Program-made: the position numbers and the translations under genes
Part shown: positions 33,818 through 45,298 of the stretch, in pieces
How the letters are laid out: each line of letters starts with the position of its first letter
How positions within the stretch are numbered: position 1 is the first letter of the stretch
Assembly (NCBI GenBank): GCA_019753105.1
Contig: JAIELJ010000006.1
Coordinates: 532,245 to 596,244, forward strand
DNA length: 64,000 bases
Source of the DNA: Hyphomonadaceae bacterium
GTDB taxonomy: Bacteria > Pseudomonadota > Alphaproteobacteria > Caulobacterales > Aquidulcibacteraceae
Direction of reading: 5' to 3'
Notes under the pieces: model-generated
What the model was told of the DNA's origin: nothing
Databases searched by the model: none
Seen by the model: only the letters and a program-made list of their open reading frames with translations

Positions 33818-34659
33818 ACCGGCGCTTCGCGCCAGCCGAACAACGACAGCTGCTTGCGCTTCGGCTTTGCCGGCTTCGGCAAAATATCGCGCGCTTCAAA
33901 CCAGCGGAGCGTCATCTGCGCGACGTCTGCTGCTTCTGGTTCGCCGACGAGCCAGTGGCTCATCTCGGGAAACTCGTGGAAGTGTGCTTGATCGCCTGGG
34001 AAGCGCGCGATGACGCGGCGCACCGTCGATGACGGGTTCACGCGATCCTTGCCGCCGGCAAGGCCGAGCACTGGTGCGTTGATGCGATAAACAGGCGCCT
34101 GGCTGGCCATCGAATGATCGAGCCACCATTGCACCGCTTCACGAATTGCGCGCCCGCTCTCCGGTACGAAGCGCGCAAATGTCTTGCGTGCGTCTTCGCG
34201 CGCGAGGCGGTCGAGTGTGGTCGCGCGGGCGACGCGGTAGTCGGGCGGCACGGCCCGGCGCCAATAGTCACCAAGCAACGACAAACCAAAGTGATTCGAG
34301 TGTTCATCGAGAGTCGTCGGCGGCACGCCCCACGGCGCGCTGGGCGCGAGCAGTACGAGTCCAGCAATCGGCGTGTGGATCGAAGCGAGTTGTGACACCA
34401 AGCCGCCAAGCGAGTGCCCAACCAATACAGGCGGCGCGCGCAGATTGCGCGCGTAGAGCGCGACCGCGTGCGCGTAATCTTTCAGGCCCGTCTGTGCGAG
34501 CTGCTCCAGATCGGCGCCGCGCTCGTGGTGGGGAAGATTCGGCGCGTGCGTTTCGAAGCCTGCAGTTTCGAACGGTTCGCGGAAAGCGTCGAACGCCCAG
34601 CCGCCGCAGAACGCGCCGTGCACGAACACGACGGGCGTCACGATCTTGCCCCGGCTCAC
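33814..34659 (-). CDS. Alpha/beta hydrolase
   Basis: A 281-residue alpha/beta-hydrolase. Oxyanion-hole region HGAFCGGWAFD, nucleophile elbow GHSLGG (Ser at about residue 81), acid residue region near GGKDRVNPSS and catalytic His in EMSHWLVGEPE are in the expected order. A basic C-terminal tail (KPAKPKRKQLSLFGW) is extra. Start is GTG 34659. Many family members are esterases, lipases or lactonases; no specific substrate can be told. Confidence 0.88.
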   Translation of the reverse strand: MSRGKIVTPVVFVHGAFCGGWAFDAFREPFETAGFETHAPNLPHHERGADLEQLAQTGLKDYAHAVALYARNLRAPPVLVGHSLGGLVSQLASIHTPIAGLVLLAPSAPWGVPPTTLDEHSNHFGLSLLGDYWRRAVPPDYRVARATTLDRLAREDARKTFARFVPESGRAIREAVQWWLDHSMASQAPVYRINAPVLGLAGGKDRVNPSSTVRRVIARFPGDQAHFHEFPEMSHWLVGEPEAADVAQMTLRWFEARDILPKPAKPKRKQLSLFGWREAPV

Positions 34660-34696
34660 GAGGCAAACGCCTCATCAGCGCTCATCGAGCAAACAA

Positions 34697-35197
34697 TCAT
34701 TGCGCAGCCCCCACGCTGTACTTCGAGAACCGCTGCACCACTTCTTCGTAAACGGGGCGCTTGAACGGTATAACCAGTGCCGGCGCAGAGTGTAGCGGCG
34801 CCCAGCGCCAATCTACAAACTCCGGCGTGTGGGTATCGAGTCTAATATCTGAGTCACGTCCCTTGAAGCGAAACGCGTACCATTTTTGGCGTTGCCCAAG
34901 ATAACGGCCGCGCGCCTTCATCTTTGTGCGCACGTCGATGGGGAATTCGTAATGCAGCCAATCTGCCGTTTCTTCGAGCAGATCGACGTGCTCTTCCCTA
35001 ACGCCAATCTCTTCTTCAAGTTCGCGTAGCGCTGCTTCAGCTGGTTTTTCACCGCGATCGACACCACCCTGCGGCATCTGCCACTGATAAGGCCCTTCCG
35101 AGCCGATACGCTTGGCAAGGAAAACCAAGCCGTTCTTGTGAAACAGCGCGAGGCCTACATTGGGTCGGTAGCGTTTTGGGTCTGGTTCCTCTGTCAT
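34697..35197 (-). CDS. rppH: RNA pyrophosphohydrolase (Nudix)
   Basis: A 166-residue Nudix hydrolase that removes pyrophosphate from 5'-triphosphorylated RNA to start its decay. The Nudix box GGVDRGEKPAEAALRELEEEIG fits G-x5-E-x7-REUXEEXGU, and the N-terminal YRPNVGLALFHKNG and QWQMPQGG are typical of RppH/YgdP. The ATG overlaps the stop of the yibQ-like gene (ATGA). Last gene of the minus-strand block that starts at proB. Confidence 0.94.
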   Translation of the reverse strand: MTEEPDPKRYRPNVGLALFHKNGLVFLAKRIGSEGPYQWQMPQGGVDRGEKPAEAALRELEEEIGVREEHVDLLEETADWLHYEFPIDVRTKMKARGRYLGQRQKWYAFRFKGRDSDIRLDTHTPEFVDWRWAPLHSAPALVIPFKRPVYEEVVQRFSKYSVGAAQ

Positions 35198-36402
35198 CGT
35201 CGCGCGGCGCGTGCTGCGAGCACGGCCGACGCTGGCGCCAGTTGATAGCCGCGGCTTTCGACATCTCTCGCCCAGCGGCCGACCTGCTCGATCGTTACTG
35301 GATACGCGAAACCGGCGCCGATTGCGCTCTGGTTTTGCAGCGCCAGTGCTTCCAGATTCAGCAATTGGTCGTCGATCGCATCAGCCTCGCGGCGCACGTC
35401 GAGGATGCGGTCTGCGGCGGCGGTGGGCATGCCGGCGCGGGCGGCTTCGACATTGAGCGCGGTGCGCTGGCCGATGCCGGTTGAGATGAAGGCAAGACCA
35501 CGGCGTCGGAGTTGTTGTACAACAGGCTGAGATGCTTGCGCTGACGTGGCGAAGCGTGCGCCTTGATAATTGGTCACGCCGAAATAGCCGCTGGCTTGGC
35601 TGAGCAGGTATTCAAGGCGCGTGATGTTTTGTTGCGATGACGCCGATGCGAGCAGGGTTTGCGGGCCGGTGTCGTCAGCGTCGGGATCGAACGGCTCCAT
35701 CGGCAGCTCGAGCAACACTTCATGGCCCGCAGCGCGGGCGCGATCGACCCAGCTCTGCAGATTGTCAGCGTAGGGCACGAACGAGAGCGTGATCTCGGGC
35801 GGCAGCTCATCGATGGCCTGGGTTGTCGCGCGCGCATTGAAGCCCAAACCGCCGACAACGACGGCGAGCATTGGCCGCCCCTGTTGTGGTGTGAACGGAC
35901 GCGCATAGGCCTGCGAAGGTGTGCGGCCGTTGGCGGCGACGATCGGCAGCACGCCGTTCGGCCCGGCCTCAGTCAAACCCGCAATGGGCGCGCGCGGAAG
36001 CGGTGATGCTGCGCGGCGTGCGCCGCCTGACGCGCTTGGGGCTTCAACGACCGAAACGCGCAACTGGCCGTCGGAGCCGATCTCGCCGACTTCGCCGGCG
36101 TAAGGCAATTCTTCGAGACCGAAATGCTGCATGTCGGCTGCGTCTTCGGCCGCGTCGGAGAATGAGACGGTAGGCGCCGATGCATCAGCATCGCTGGGCG
36201 CAAGCTCGATGACACCGCGCGGGCCGGCAGCACTTGGGTCGCCAAAAACTTGGATCGCGCCAAACGCCAGCACCGCGCACGCAACCGCTGCGCCGAACGC
36301 TGCAATCTTGTGATTGATCTGAGGCAGCCGGCGCGCCGGCTTTGCAGCGGCTGCTGCGAAGCGCGGCGGTGTCCGTTGCGCGGTTTTGCCAGGGCGAATC
36401 AT
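35194..36402 (-). CDS. Divergent polysaccharide deacetylase family protein (YibQ-like)
   Basis: A 402-residue protein with a single N-terminal membrane anchor (about residues 30-52, HKIAAFGAAVACAVLAFGAI), a low-complexity Ala/Ser/Pro linker (about 60-165) and a C-terminal divergent polysaccharide deacetylase domain. The domain starts at MLAVVVGGLGFN and includes ELPPEITLSFVPYA, HEVLLELPMEPFD and GYFGVTNYQGARF. These motifs match the YibQ family, linked to periplasmic carbohydrate processing. Adjacent genes ctpA and the EnvC-like gene support an envelope role. Enzymatic activity is unproven. Confidence 0.87.
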   Translation of the reverse strand: MIRPGKTAQRTPPRFAAAAAKPARRLPQINHKIAAFGAAVACAVLAFGAIQVFGDPSAAGPRGVIELAPSDADASAPTVSFSDAAEDAADMQHFGLEELPYAGEVGEIGSDGQLRVSVVEAPSASGGARRAASPLPRAPIAGLTEAGPNGVLPIVAANGRTPSQAYARPFTPQQGRPMLAVVVGGLGFNARATTQAIDELPPEITLSFVPYADNLQSWVDRARAAGHEVLLELPMEPFDPDADDTGPQTLLASASSQQNITRLEYLLSQASGYFGVTNYQGARFATSAQASQPVVQQLRRRGLAFISTGIGQRTALNVEAARAGMPTAAADRILDVRREADAIDDQLLNLEALALQNQSAIGAGFAYPVTIEQVGRWARDVESRGYQLAPASAVLAARAARR

Positions 36403-36487
36403 AAGCGCAAAAGATCACGCAATTCGCCTGCGCCGTCACTATGCAGCGCCTGCAATTAAGCTTGGTTTACAAGGCGTAAACGAAAGA

Positions 36488-37795
36488 TCAGCCAGCGCGT
36501 GAGCGGAGACGCTCGGCAACTTCACCGCGGCGCAGGAATTCCTGGGCGCGATGCAGCTGATAGTCTTCGTCCGTATCCCAGTTTTCCGGCGGCTGATCTT
36601 CCGGCACGTGCGCGGCGCGTCGTTGCGCGCCCGAGTCGTTGTTGAGCGCGTTCGGAAGATCCGCTTCCGAAATGCCGCGCGGCAGCGAGGCCGGGTCAAC
36701 GCGGCGGGCGGCAACTTCCATGTCGGGCGTGATGCCCGCGCCTTGGATCGAGCGGCCAGCCGGCGTGTAGTAACGCGCCGTGGTGAGCCGCAGTGCGCCA
36801 TCGCGGCCGCCTTGCAGCGGGATCAGCGTCTGCACTGAGCCTTTGCCGAATGAGTCGGTGCCGACGATGAGCGCACGGCCACGGTCCTGTAGCGCGCCTG
36901 CAACGATTTCCGAAGCTGAGGCGCTGGCGCCGTTGATCAGCACGACGATCGGCACGCCGGCCATGTCGTCGCCGCGGCGGGCGTTATAGCGCTGCACATC
37001 TTCAGGGCGGCGGCCGCGCGTGGAGACAACTTCGCCGCCATCCAGGAACGCGTCCGAAACTTCGATAGCCTGATCGAGCAGGCCGCCCGGGTTGTTGCGC
37101 AGATCGATGATCACGCCGCGCAGATTGGCGCCGGCGTCGCGGCGCACTTGGCGGATCGCGTCCTGCAGCATCGAGCCGGTGCGCTCGTTGAACGTGGAGA
37201 TACGAATGACGCCGATATCGCCGCCTTCAATGCGGGCGGTGACGGCGCGTGTGGTGATGGTTTGGCGCGCGACTGTCACGTCGAACGGATCGCGGCCTTC
37301 GCGCGCGATGGTGACGGTGACTTCGGTGCCAACTTCGCCACGCATCAGCGTGACAGCATCGTTCAGCGTGCCGCCGACAATGCTCTGGCCGTTGACGGCG
37401 GTGATGTAGTCGCCGGCTTGAATGCCGGCGCGGGCGGCTGGCGTGTCGTCGATCGGCGAGACGACGCGCACGACGCCTTCTTCCATCGTCACTTCAATGC
37501 CGAGGCCTTGGTATTCGCCGCGCGCTTGCGAACGCATGTCGCGGAAATCGTCGGGCGAGAGATAGGATGAGTGCGGATCGAGCGAGGCGAGCATGCCTTG
37601 CAGCGCGGCTTCCATCGCCGCTTCCTCGTCGATCTCGGTGACATAATCTTGCTCAACGCGCGCGAGCACGTCGGCGAACAATTCAAGCTGGCGGTAAACA
37701 TCGCCGCGGGCGTTGTCTTCGGGAGCGGACCAAGCGAGCGCGCCCAAGAGCGCCGCTGCACCGGCGACAGGCGCCGCAATCCAAGCTAACCGCAT
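36488..37795 (-). CDS. ctpA: S41 family C-terminal processing peptidase
   Basis: A 435-residue periplasmic tail-specific protease. Signal or anchor helix at the N-terminus (MRLAWIAAPVAGAAALLGALA), a PDZ domain (about residues 90-170, with YQGLGIEV, AGIQAGDYI and VNGQSI) and the S41 catalytic domain: DLRNNPGGLL, the nucleophile Ser in NGASASASEI, and the general-base Lys in FGKGSVQ. ATG 37795 is chosen with GGGGAG upstream; a longer frame lacks a signal peptide. Next to the EnvC-like gene, as in many proteobacteria. Standard length. Confidence 0.95.
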   Translation of the reverse strand: MRLAWIAAPVAGAAALLGALAWSAPEDNARGDVYRQLELFADVLARVEQDYVTEIDEEAAMEAALQGMLASLDPHSSYLSPDDFRDMRSQARGEYQGLGIEVTMEEGVVRVVSPIDDTPAARAGIQAGDYITAVNGQSIVGGTLNDAVTLMRGEVGTEVTVTIAREGRDPFDVTVARQTITTRAVTARIEGGDIGVIRISTFNERTGSMLQDAIRQVRRDAGANLRGVIIDLRNNPGGLLDQAIEVSDAFLDGGEVVSTRGRRPEDVQRYNARRGDDMAGVPIVVLINGASASASEIVAGALQDRGRALIVGTDSFGKGSVQTLIPLQGGRDGALRLTTARYYTPAGRSIQGAGITPDMEVAARRVDPASLPRGISEADLPNALNNDSGAQRRAAHVPEDQPPENWDTDEDYQLHRAQEFLRRGEVAERLRSRAG

Positions 37796-37836
37796 GCTTC
37801 CACTCCCCAAGGAGCGAAGATCGTCGCTCCGTTTTA

Positions 37837-39003
37837 TTAACCAGCCCGTACGCTTTGGTTCGCAGCAAGCCCTCTTGCGGTGAGCCAACGCCCTGGATCG
37901 ACCGGCTGGCCGTTCTGGCGCACTTCTACATACAATTCCGGCGCCGGAGTGGCCGCCGCTGTCATTTCACCGACAGGCTGTCCGGCGCGTACGCGATCAC
38001 CCACGCGGGCATTGATGGTTTCGAGCCCGGTGAGGACGACAGCGTAACCACCGTCCAGGTTCAGGATCAAGACTTGGCCGTAGCTTCTGAAGCTTCCGGC
38101 GTAGGCAACTTCACCGGCGGCGGGAGAAATGACCTGGGCGCTTGCGCGCGTCGCCAGGCGGATGCCCTGTGAGGCCGGCCCGCCGGCGCTGCTGGCGCCG
38201 AAAGCGGTGGTAATCCGGCCCTCCGCAGGCGCGAGCCAAGCGGCCGGGATAGCGCCGGTTCCGCGCGGCGAACCCGGGCGCGGCGGCGTGGCTGCCGGCT
38301 GGACGCGGGCGGCAAGGTCGCGCAGCGTCCGCGCCTCGGACGCCAGCGCCCGGACCCGTTGTTCCGCGGCGCGGGCGTCGTTGGCGTATTGTGCCTGCGC
38401 TGAGCGGCGGCGGGCCAAAAGGGTAACGATTTCGGCGCGCTCGGTGTCGATTGCGAGCTGGGCGTCGGCGAGGATTTGCTGTTCTTCCGCGATCAGGGTC
38501 TCGAGGGTGCGCGCATCAGCGATTGCTTGGCGCGTGCGGCGCTCCTGGCGTGTGACGGCGGGGGCCAGCGCGCGGGCCAGCATGTTCGCGCGTGCGGCAG
38601 AAGGCTCAACGCGGCGTTCGGCGAGGGCGGCGTTGATCAGAGCGCGTTCGAGCGCATCGCGTGAGCGGGTGCGCCGCGCCTCGTCTTGCGAGACTTGCGC
38701 CCGCAGCGCGGCAAGGCGCTGCTCGGCGGCAGCGGCTTGAGCTTCGGCCTCCTGGCGGCGGCGGCCAGCTTCGGTGAGGCGGGTGTCGAGCGAGCCAACG
38801 TCACGGCGCGCCTCGGCGGCTTGAGCGCGGAGGCGCTCGGCGCGTTGTTGCTCGGCGCGGCGGTCGCGTTCGACTTGGGTGACGGTACGCGTTCTCGTTT
38901 GGGCGTCAGCGGCGCCCGTGAGAAGCATTGCGAGCGCCCCGATCGCGCACGCCCAAAAAGCACGCGGAACGAGAGCGCGGGCGCTGTCTGCGCCTCGGGC
39001 CAT
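37837..39003 (-). CDS. EnvC-like murein hydrolase activator with degenerate LytM domain
   Basis: A 388-residue exported protein: signal peptide to about GAADAQ, a long coiled coil rich in Arg/Glu/Ala (about residues 40-245) and a C-terminal M23/LytM fold. Zinc ligands normally found in H-x-G-I-D and H-x-H are replaced (SQGIRLA and VLTGLET), so the domain is probably non-catalytic and works like EnvC/NlpD to activate cell-separation amidases. Its gene lies immediately upstream of ctpA on the same strand, 41 bases away. Role in division is inferred from family and neighbours. Confidence 0.87.
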   Translation of the reverse strand: MARGADSARALVPRAFWACAIGALAMLLTGAADAQTRTRTVTQVERDRRAEQQRAERLRAQAAEARRDVGSLDTRLTEAGRRRQEAEAQAAAAEQRLAALRAQVSQDEARRTRSRDALERALINAALAERRVEPSAARANMLARALAPAVTRQERRTRQAIADARTLETLIAEEQQILADAQLAIDTERAEIVTLLARRRSAQAQYANDARAAEQRVRALASEARTLRDLAARVQPAATPPRPGSPRGTGAIPAAWLAPAEGRITTAFGASSAGGPASQGIRLATRASAQVISPAAGEVAYAGSFRSYGQVLILNLDGGYAVVLTGLETINARVGDRVRAGQPVGEMTAAATPAPELYVEVRQNGQPVDPGRWLTARGLAANQSVRAG

Positions 39004-39028
39004 AACACACCACCATCACCCGAGATCT

Positions 39029-39499
39029 TCAGTCCCGGTGATAAGGAGTACCGCACAAAATCGTCAAAGCCCGATAAACCTGTTCGGCCAACATGACGCG
39101 AACGAGCTTGTGAGGCCAAGTTTGTCGGCCAAAAGCGAGCTTTTCGTCAGCGTTATCCTTAATGCTCTGTGACGTTCCATCGGCGCCGCCGATCCAGAAT
39201 GTCGTGCAGGCTTGGCCGTCATCGCGCCAGCGGGCGAGCTTTTCGGCGAGTTGGCGAGAGGTCCATTCAGCGCCGCGTTCATCGAGAAGGATTTTGCGCG
39301 AGTCGTCCGGCGTTGCGCGGAAGAGCGAAGCGCCTTCGGTGCGCATATCGCTCGGCGGCTTGCTCTCGACTTCGACGAGTTCGACCGCCTTGAAGCCGAT
39401 CTGCCGGCCGGATGCCGCGGCGCGCTGGATGTAGTCAACCGTCAGCGCCGCTTCCGGCGCATCGCGCAAGCGTCCCACGGCGGCGATGAGGATGCGCAA
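39029..39499 (-). CDS. rlmH: 23S rRNA pseudouridine-1915 N3-methyltransferase
   Basis: A 156-residue SPOUT methyltransferase that methylates pseudouridine 1915 in helix 69 of 23S rRNA, using SAM. The SPOUT signature FWIGGADGTSQ and the C-terminal MLAEQVYRALTILCGTPYHRD are diagnostic. The start is TTG 39499 (MRILIAAVGRLRDAPE), three bases after the rsfS stop, which fits the universal rsfS-rlmH pairing. Length normal. Confidence 0.96.
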   Translation of the reverse strand: MRILIAAVGRLRDAPEAALTVDYIQRAAASGRQIGFKAVELVEVESKPPSDMRTEGASLFRATPDDSRKILLDERGAEWTSRQLAEKLARWRDDGQACTTFWIGGADGTSQSIKDNADEKLAFGRQTWPHKLVRVMLAEQVYRALTILCGTPYHRD

Positions 39500-39501
39500 G
39501 C

Positions 39502-39972
39502 TTAGCTCGCTTGCGGATCAGCGCCGCCGGTCCAGATCTTTTCGATATTGTAGAAGGAGCGCACTTCCGGGCGGAAGAGGTGCACGACCACGTCGCCGGC
39601 ATCCACAAGCACCCAGTCAGCGTGCGGCAAGCCTTCGACATTGACCTGGCTGACGCCGGCCTCTTTCAGCTTGCGCATGACGTGATCGGCCAACGCGCCG
39701 ACGTGCCGCGCCGAGCGGCCCGAAGCCACGACGAGCATGTCTGCGAAAGAAGATTTGCCACGGATGTCGATGGCCACGATCTCTTCGGCCTTGTCGTCTT
39801 CGAGCGAGGCGAGCACCACGCGCGTCGCCGCATCGACATCGATGCCGCGCGGCGGCCGTTCGGAGGCTTCGCGCGGCGCTGGTCCGGCTTTGGACGCAGC
39901 CGGCGTACGTTTCATTTCAGGCGACAGGTGCAATGGTCCTTCTCTGGCCCCCAGGAGGTTCAACGCTATCAC
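39502..39972 (-). CDS. rsfS: Ribosomal silencing factor RsfS
   Basis: A 156-residue protein that binds uL14 on the large subunit and blocks subunit joining in starvation. The core domain runs from about residue 46: ATRVVLASLEDDKAEEIVAIDIRGKSS region, then DMLVVASGRSARHVGALADHV, EGLPHADWVLVDAGDVVVHLF and RSFYNIEKIW. The GTG 39972 start overlaps the nadD stop (GTGA); an ATG at 39915 (MKRTPAASK) is a possible alternative. The N-terminal 40-odd residues are Pro/Arg-rich and not part of the conserved fold. Confidence 0.94.
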   Translation of the reverse strand: MIALNLLGAREGPLHLSPEMKRTPAASKAGPAPREASERPPRGIDVDAATRVVLASLEDDKAEEIVAIDIRGKSSFADMLVVASGRSARHVGALADHVMRKLKEAGVSQVNVEGLPHADWVLVDAGDVVVHLFRPEVRSFYNIEKIWTGGADPQAS

Positions 39973-40520
39973 TTCCGCTTGGGTTTCGCCACCGGCCGGC
40001 GCCGAGCGGCGCGGATGGCGGTGGATGACTGGCTATGGTGACGCGCGTTCAAGAAAATCCAGTCTTTTGGCGCGGATAGCCGGTCACGGAAGCTCGTACC
40101 GGGCCGCGAGACGATGACAATCGGAACCGCCTCGGCGACTTCGCGCCAATTTCGCCAGCGGCGGAAGCTGGCGAGGTTGTCGGCGCCCAGGACGAGAAAA
40201 AAGTCCACGCCACGGTAGAGCCGCTTCAGCGCCCGCAAGGTTTGGTAGGTGTATTGGCAGCCGAGCTGGCGTTCGAGATCGCTGACTTCCATCCGCGGCC
40301 CATGCGCCATGGCGCGGGCCGAGGTGAGGCGTTCGCCGAGCGGGCTCGATTGCGGCTTCAGCGGATTTTGCGGCGATACCAGCCACCAGACCTTATCCAG
40401 GTCCAAGCGCTTCAGCGCAGTCTCGGCAACATGCGCGTGGCCTTCGTGCGCGGGATCGAAGCTGCCGCCGAACAGGCCGATCCGCATGCCTGGATACGCC
40501 GCGGGGAGGCCATGCTTCAT
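39969..40520 (-). CDS. nadD: Nicotinate-nucleotide adenylyltransferase
   Basis: A 183-residue nucleotidyltransferase converting nicotinate mononucleotide to deamido-NAD. The (T/H)xGH-type motif reads [15 protein letters not shown], and the C-terminal ISSTxIR motif appears as [26 protein letters not shown] is also typical. Overlaps proA by four bases (ATGA) and rsfS at its end. Length is normal apart from a short N-terminal extension. Confidence 0.94.
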   Translation of the reverse strand: MKHGLPAAYPGMRIGLFGGSFDPAHEGHAHVAETALKRLDLDKVWWLVSPQNPLKPQSSPLGERLTSARAMAHGPRMEVSDLERQLGCQYTYQTLRALKRLYRGVDFFLVLGADNLASFRRWRNWREVAEAVPIVIVSRPGTSFRDRLSAPKDWIFLNARHHSQSSTAIRAARRRPVAKPKRK

Positions 40521-41788
40521 GGCCGCACCTGCCCGTCGCCGCGCACGACATATTTGAACGTCGTCAGCTGTTCGGCGCCGACAGGCCCGCGTGCATGCAA
40601 GCGGCCGGTCGCAATGCCGATCTCGCCTCCGAAGCCGAACTCGCCCCCGTCCGCGAACTGCGTCGAGGCGTTGTGCAGAACAATGGCGCTATCAACCCGG
40701 CGCAGAAACGCCTCAGCCATGGCTGCGTCTTCTGTGACGATGCTCTCGGTGTGTTGCGAGCCGTAGCGCGCGATGTGCGCGATCGCTTCGTCGATGCCGG
40801 CAACGACGCGCACTGAGAGGATCGGCGCGAGATATTCTGTACGCCAATCCTGCTCCGTCGCTTCTTGCATCGGCGTGATCGCGCGCGCTTGGGCATCGCC
40901 GCGTAACACGCAGCCAGCTTCGCGCAGCGCATCGGCGACGCGCGGCAAGAGCGACGGCGCGATGCTCTGGTCGACCAAGAGTGTTTCAGTCGCGCCGCAG
41001 ACGGAGACGCGCCGCATCTTTGCGTTCACGGTTATAACGATAGCTTTCTCAGCGTCGGCGCGTTCGTGCACGTAGGTGTGGCAAATGCCTTCGAGATGCG
41101 CGAACACCGGTACCCGCGCTTCGCGTTGCACGCGCTCAACAAGCGATTTGCCGCCGCGCGGAATGATGACGTCGATCGCGCCGCCCAACCCGTCCAGCAT
41201 CATGCCGACTGCGTCGCGGTCCGCGCTGGGCGCGGTCTGGATGGCGTCTTCTGGCAAGTCCGCATCACGAAGCGCCGCGCGCAAGGGCGCGCTGAGTGCG
41301 TTGACGCTCTCCGCGCTATCTGATCCGCCACGCAGAATGATCGCGTTGCCTGAGCGGATCGCAAGCGCGCTTGCGTCAGCCGCCACGTTCGGCCGGCTTT
41401 CGAAGATCATGCCGATCACGCCTAATGGGGTGCGGACACGGGCGATGCGCAATCCGTTTGGGCGCGTCCAGTCGTCCGTCGTGACGCCGACGGGATCCGG
41501 CAGCGCGGCGATCGTCTCAACGCCAGCGGCAATTGCTTCGAGCCGCTCGGGGCTGAGCGCCAGGCGATCAATGAAAGCCGCGTCGCGGCCGATAGCCTTG
41601 GCGCGCGCGACGTCGTCAGCGTTTGCGGCAAGGATCGCGTCTCGCGCGGCGCGCAGATTGCGGGCCATTCCGTTGAGCGCTGCGGTGCGCGCGTCGCTTG
41701 GCGCTTGCGCCAAAGCGGAAGCCGCGGCGCGTGCGCGCGCGCCGGCTTGCAGCATCTGGCTTTCGAGCGACGGGGCGGCGGTCAGCAT
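40517..41788 (-). CDS. proA: Gamma-glutamyl phosphate reductase
   Basis: A 423-residue NADPH-dependent enzyme of proline synthesis that reduces gamma-glutamyl phosphate from ProB. It has an aldehyde-dehydrogenase-like fold, with [20 protein letters not shown], the [10 protein letters not shown] segment and the catalytic Cys in [16 protein letters not shown], plus the C-terminal [15 protein letters not shown] motif. Length normal. It follows proB after 12 bases and overlaps nadD. Confidence 0.96.
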   Translation of the reverse strand: MLTAAPSLESQMLQAGARARAAASALAQAPSDARTAALNGMARNLRAARDAILAANADDVARAKAIGRDAAFIDRLALSPERLEAIAAGVETIAALPDPVGVTTDDWTRPNGLRIARVRTPLGVIGMIFESRPNVAADASALAIRSGNAIILRGGSDSAESVNALSAPLRAALRDADLPEDAIQTAPSADRDAVGMMLDGLGGAIDVIIPRGGKSLVERVQREARVPVFAHLEGICHTYVHERADAEKAIVITVNAKMRRVSVCGATETLLVDQSIAPSLLPRVADALREAGCVLRGDAQARAITPMQEATEQDWRTEYLAPILSVRVVAGIDEAIAHIARYGSQHTESIVTEDAAMAEAFLRRVDSAIVLHNASTQFADGGEFGFGGEIGIATGRLHARGPVGAEQLTTFKYVVRGDGQVRP

Positions 41789-41800
41789 CGGCGCACCGTA

Positions 41801-42922
41801 TCAGCTCAACACCAGATCGTCCGCATGGACGAGCACGGCGCCGGCGTCATAGCCCAGAACAGCGGCGATATCGCCGGTCTTCAATCCCTTTATGCGAGCG
41901 GCCTCCGCTGCGTCGTAGCGCGCTAAACCTCGAGCTGCTTCAGCGCCGTTCGCGGAGACAATACGCACCGCGTCGCCCTTCTCGAAAGCGCCGCTCACGG
42001 CGGTCACGCCCGCAGCCAGCAAACTCTTGCCCGAACGAAGCGCCGCCAACGCGCCGTCATCAATGGTGAGTTCGCCTTGCGGCTTCAGCGTCCCCGCGAT
42101 CCAATTCTTGTAAGCCGCACGCGGCGTCGCTGTCGGCAAGAACCACGTGGCGCGGGCGCCATTGGCCAGCGCGGTCAGCGGCTGCAACGCACCGCCTTTG
42201 GTGATGGCGACAGCGCAGCCGGCGCGTGTGGCGATTTTTGCTGCTTCGATCTTGGTGCGCATGCCGCCGGAGCCCAGCGCGCCAGGATCGCCAGCCATGT
42301 TTTCGATCTCTGCCGTGATGTCGCGCACTTCCGCAATGAACGGCGCGCCCGGACTGCGGCGCGGATCGGCTTCGTAGAGGCCGTCAATGTCGGAGAAGAG
42401 AATGAGGGCGTCGGCAGAAATCATCTGCGCGGCGCGGGCTGCGAGGCGGTCATTGTCGCCGTAGCGGATCTCGGCGGTGGCGACGGTGTCGTTCTCGTTG
42501 ACGATCGGCACGGCGCCCAGCTTTAGCAACGTCTCCAATGTCGCGCGGCCATTAAGCCAGCGCCGCCTGCGCTCGGTATCGTCCGGTGTAAGGAGGGCCT
42601 GCGCGACCGGGATGCGGTGGCGCGCGAACGCGGCTTCGTACGCCGCCATCAAGCGCGCTTGTCCGGCCGCTGCCGCCGCTTGCTTTTCTTCCAGCCGCTT
42701 CGACTGCGCCAGGCCAAGCACGCGCCGGCCGAGCGCGATCGCGCCGGACGAGACGATCAGCACCTGCTGACCATTCGCCCGCGCCGCTGCGACGTCGTCG
42801 GCGAGCGCATCGAGCCAGGCCCGCGCCGGTTCGCCGCTCGCTGGGTCAATGAGCAGCGCCGAGCCGATTTTCAGCACAATGCGTTTGGCGGTGGCGAGCG
42901 GGGAGGCCATCTGTCGCGCCAT
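41801..42922 (-). CDS. proB: Glutamate 5-kinase
   Basis: A 373-residue enzyme phosphorylating glutamate, first step of proline synthesis. The amino-acid-kinase domain shows [35 protein letters not shown] and [17 protein letters not shown]-terminal PUA domain follows (about residues 285-365). Start candidates are ATG 42922 and ATG 42910, neither with a good Shine-Dalgarno; the longer frame to 43111 has no similarity. Proline feedback inhibition is expected for the family. Divergent from the terB-like gene. Confidence 0.94.
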   Translation of the reverse strand: MARQMASPLATAKRIVLKIGSALLIDPASGEPARAWLDALADDVAAARANGQQVLIVSSGAIALGRRVLGLAQSKRLEEKQAAAAAGQARLMAAYEAAFARHRIPVAQALLTPDDTERRRRWLNGRATLETLLKLGAVPIVNENDTVATAEIRYGDNDRLAARAAQMISADALILFSDIDGLYEADPRRSPGAPFIAEVRDITAEIENMAGDPGALGSGGMRTKIEAAKIATRAGCAVAITKGGALQPLTALANGARATWFLPTATPRAAYKNWIAGTLKPQGELTIDDGALAALRSGKSLLAAGVTAVSGAFEKGDAVRIVSANGAEAARGLARYDAAEAARIKGLKTGDIAAVLGYDAGAVLVHADDLVLS

Positions 42923-42991
42923 CTTAGCCGAGCGCAGCGTTCGCGACAGGCCGTTCTTGCGGCGGGCGTGAGCACGCTCTACCTCACCAGC

Positions 42992-43447
42992 ATGCTTCAA
43001 GACCTGTTGCGGCGTCTCTCCGGCAAGCCTGAAGAGGGCGGCGCGCTCCCTGCCGAGGATCAACGCATAGCCGTGGCGGCCCTTCTCGTGATCGCCGCGC
43101 ACGTGGATCATGATTACGCCGATGCCGAGCGGGCGCAGATTGATCGCGTGCTGGCGGAGCGCTACGGGCTTTCCGCGGACGCCGCGAGCCGGCTTCGCGC
43201 GCAGGGCGAGGCTGCGGAAGCGGCGTCAAACGACATGTACAAGTTCACGGCGCTGATCAAAGCCGGCGTGCCGCATGAAGAGCGCGATGGCGTGCTCGAA
43301 GCGCTGTGGCGCGTCGTGCTGGCCGATGCGAACCGCGAAATGCACGAAGAGGCGCTGATGCGGCGGGTCACGGATCTGTTGGGTCTGGACTCGCGCGACA
43401 GTGTCGAAGCGCGCCGCCGCGCGCAGTCGGCCTTAAACTTAGGGTAG
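42992..43447 (+). CDS. TerB family (tellurite resistance TerB-like) protein
   Basis: A 151-residue helical protein with the TerB fold. It shows [22 protein letters not shown], where the acidic cluster is a possible metal site, then a helix with [10 protein letters not shown], and later [29 protein letters not shown], which repeats the TerB helical-pair pattern. Members are cytosolic and of unknown exact role. ATG 42992 (MLQDLLRRL) is chosen; the upstream extension runs antisense to proB. Part of a two-gene plus-strand insertion between proB and obgE. Confidence 0.85.
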   Translation: MLQDLLRRLSGKPEEGGALPAEDQRIAVAALLVIAAHVDHDYADAERAQIDRVLAERYGLSADAASRLRAQGEAAEAASNDMYKFTALIKAGVPHEERDGVLEALWRVVLADANREMHEEALMRRVTDLLGLDSRDSVEARRRAQSALNLG

Positions 43448-43499
43448 AAAGCTTGCCGAACGGCGCTATGCTGGCGCGCGAGGGTCAGGGGATCTACGC

Positions 43500-45298
<1,799 letters not shown>

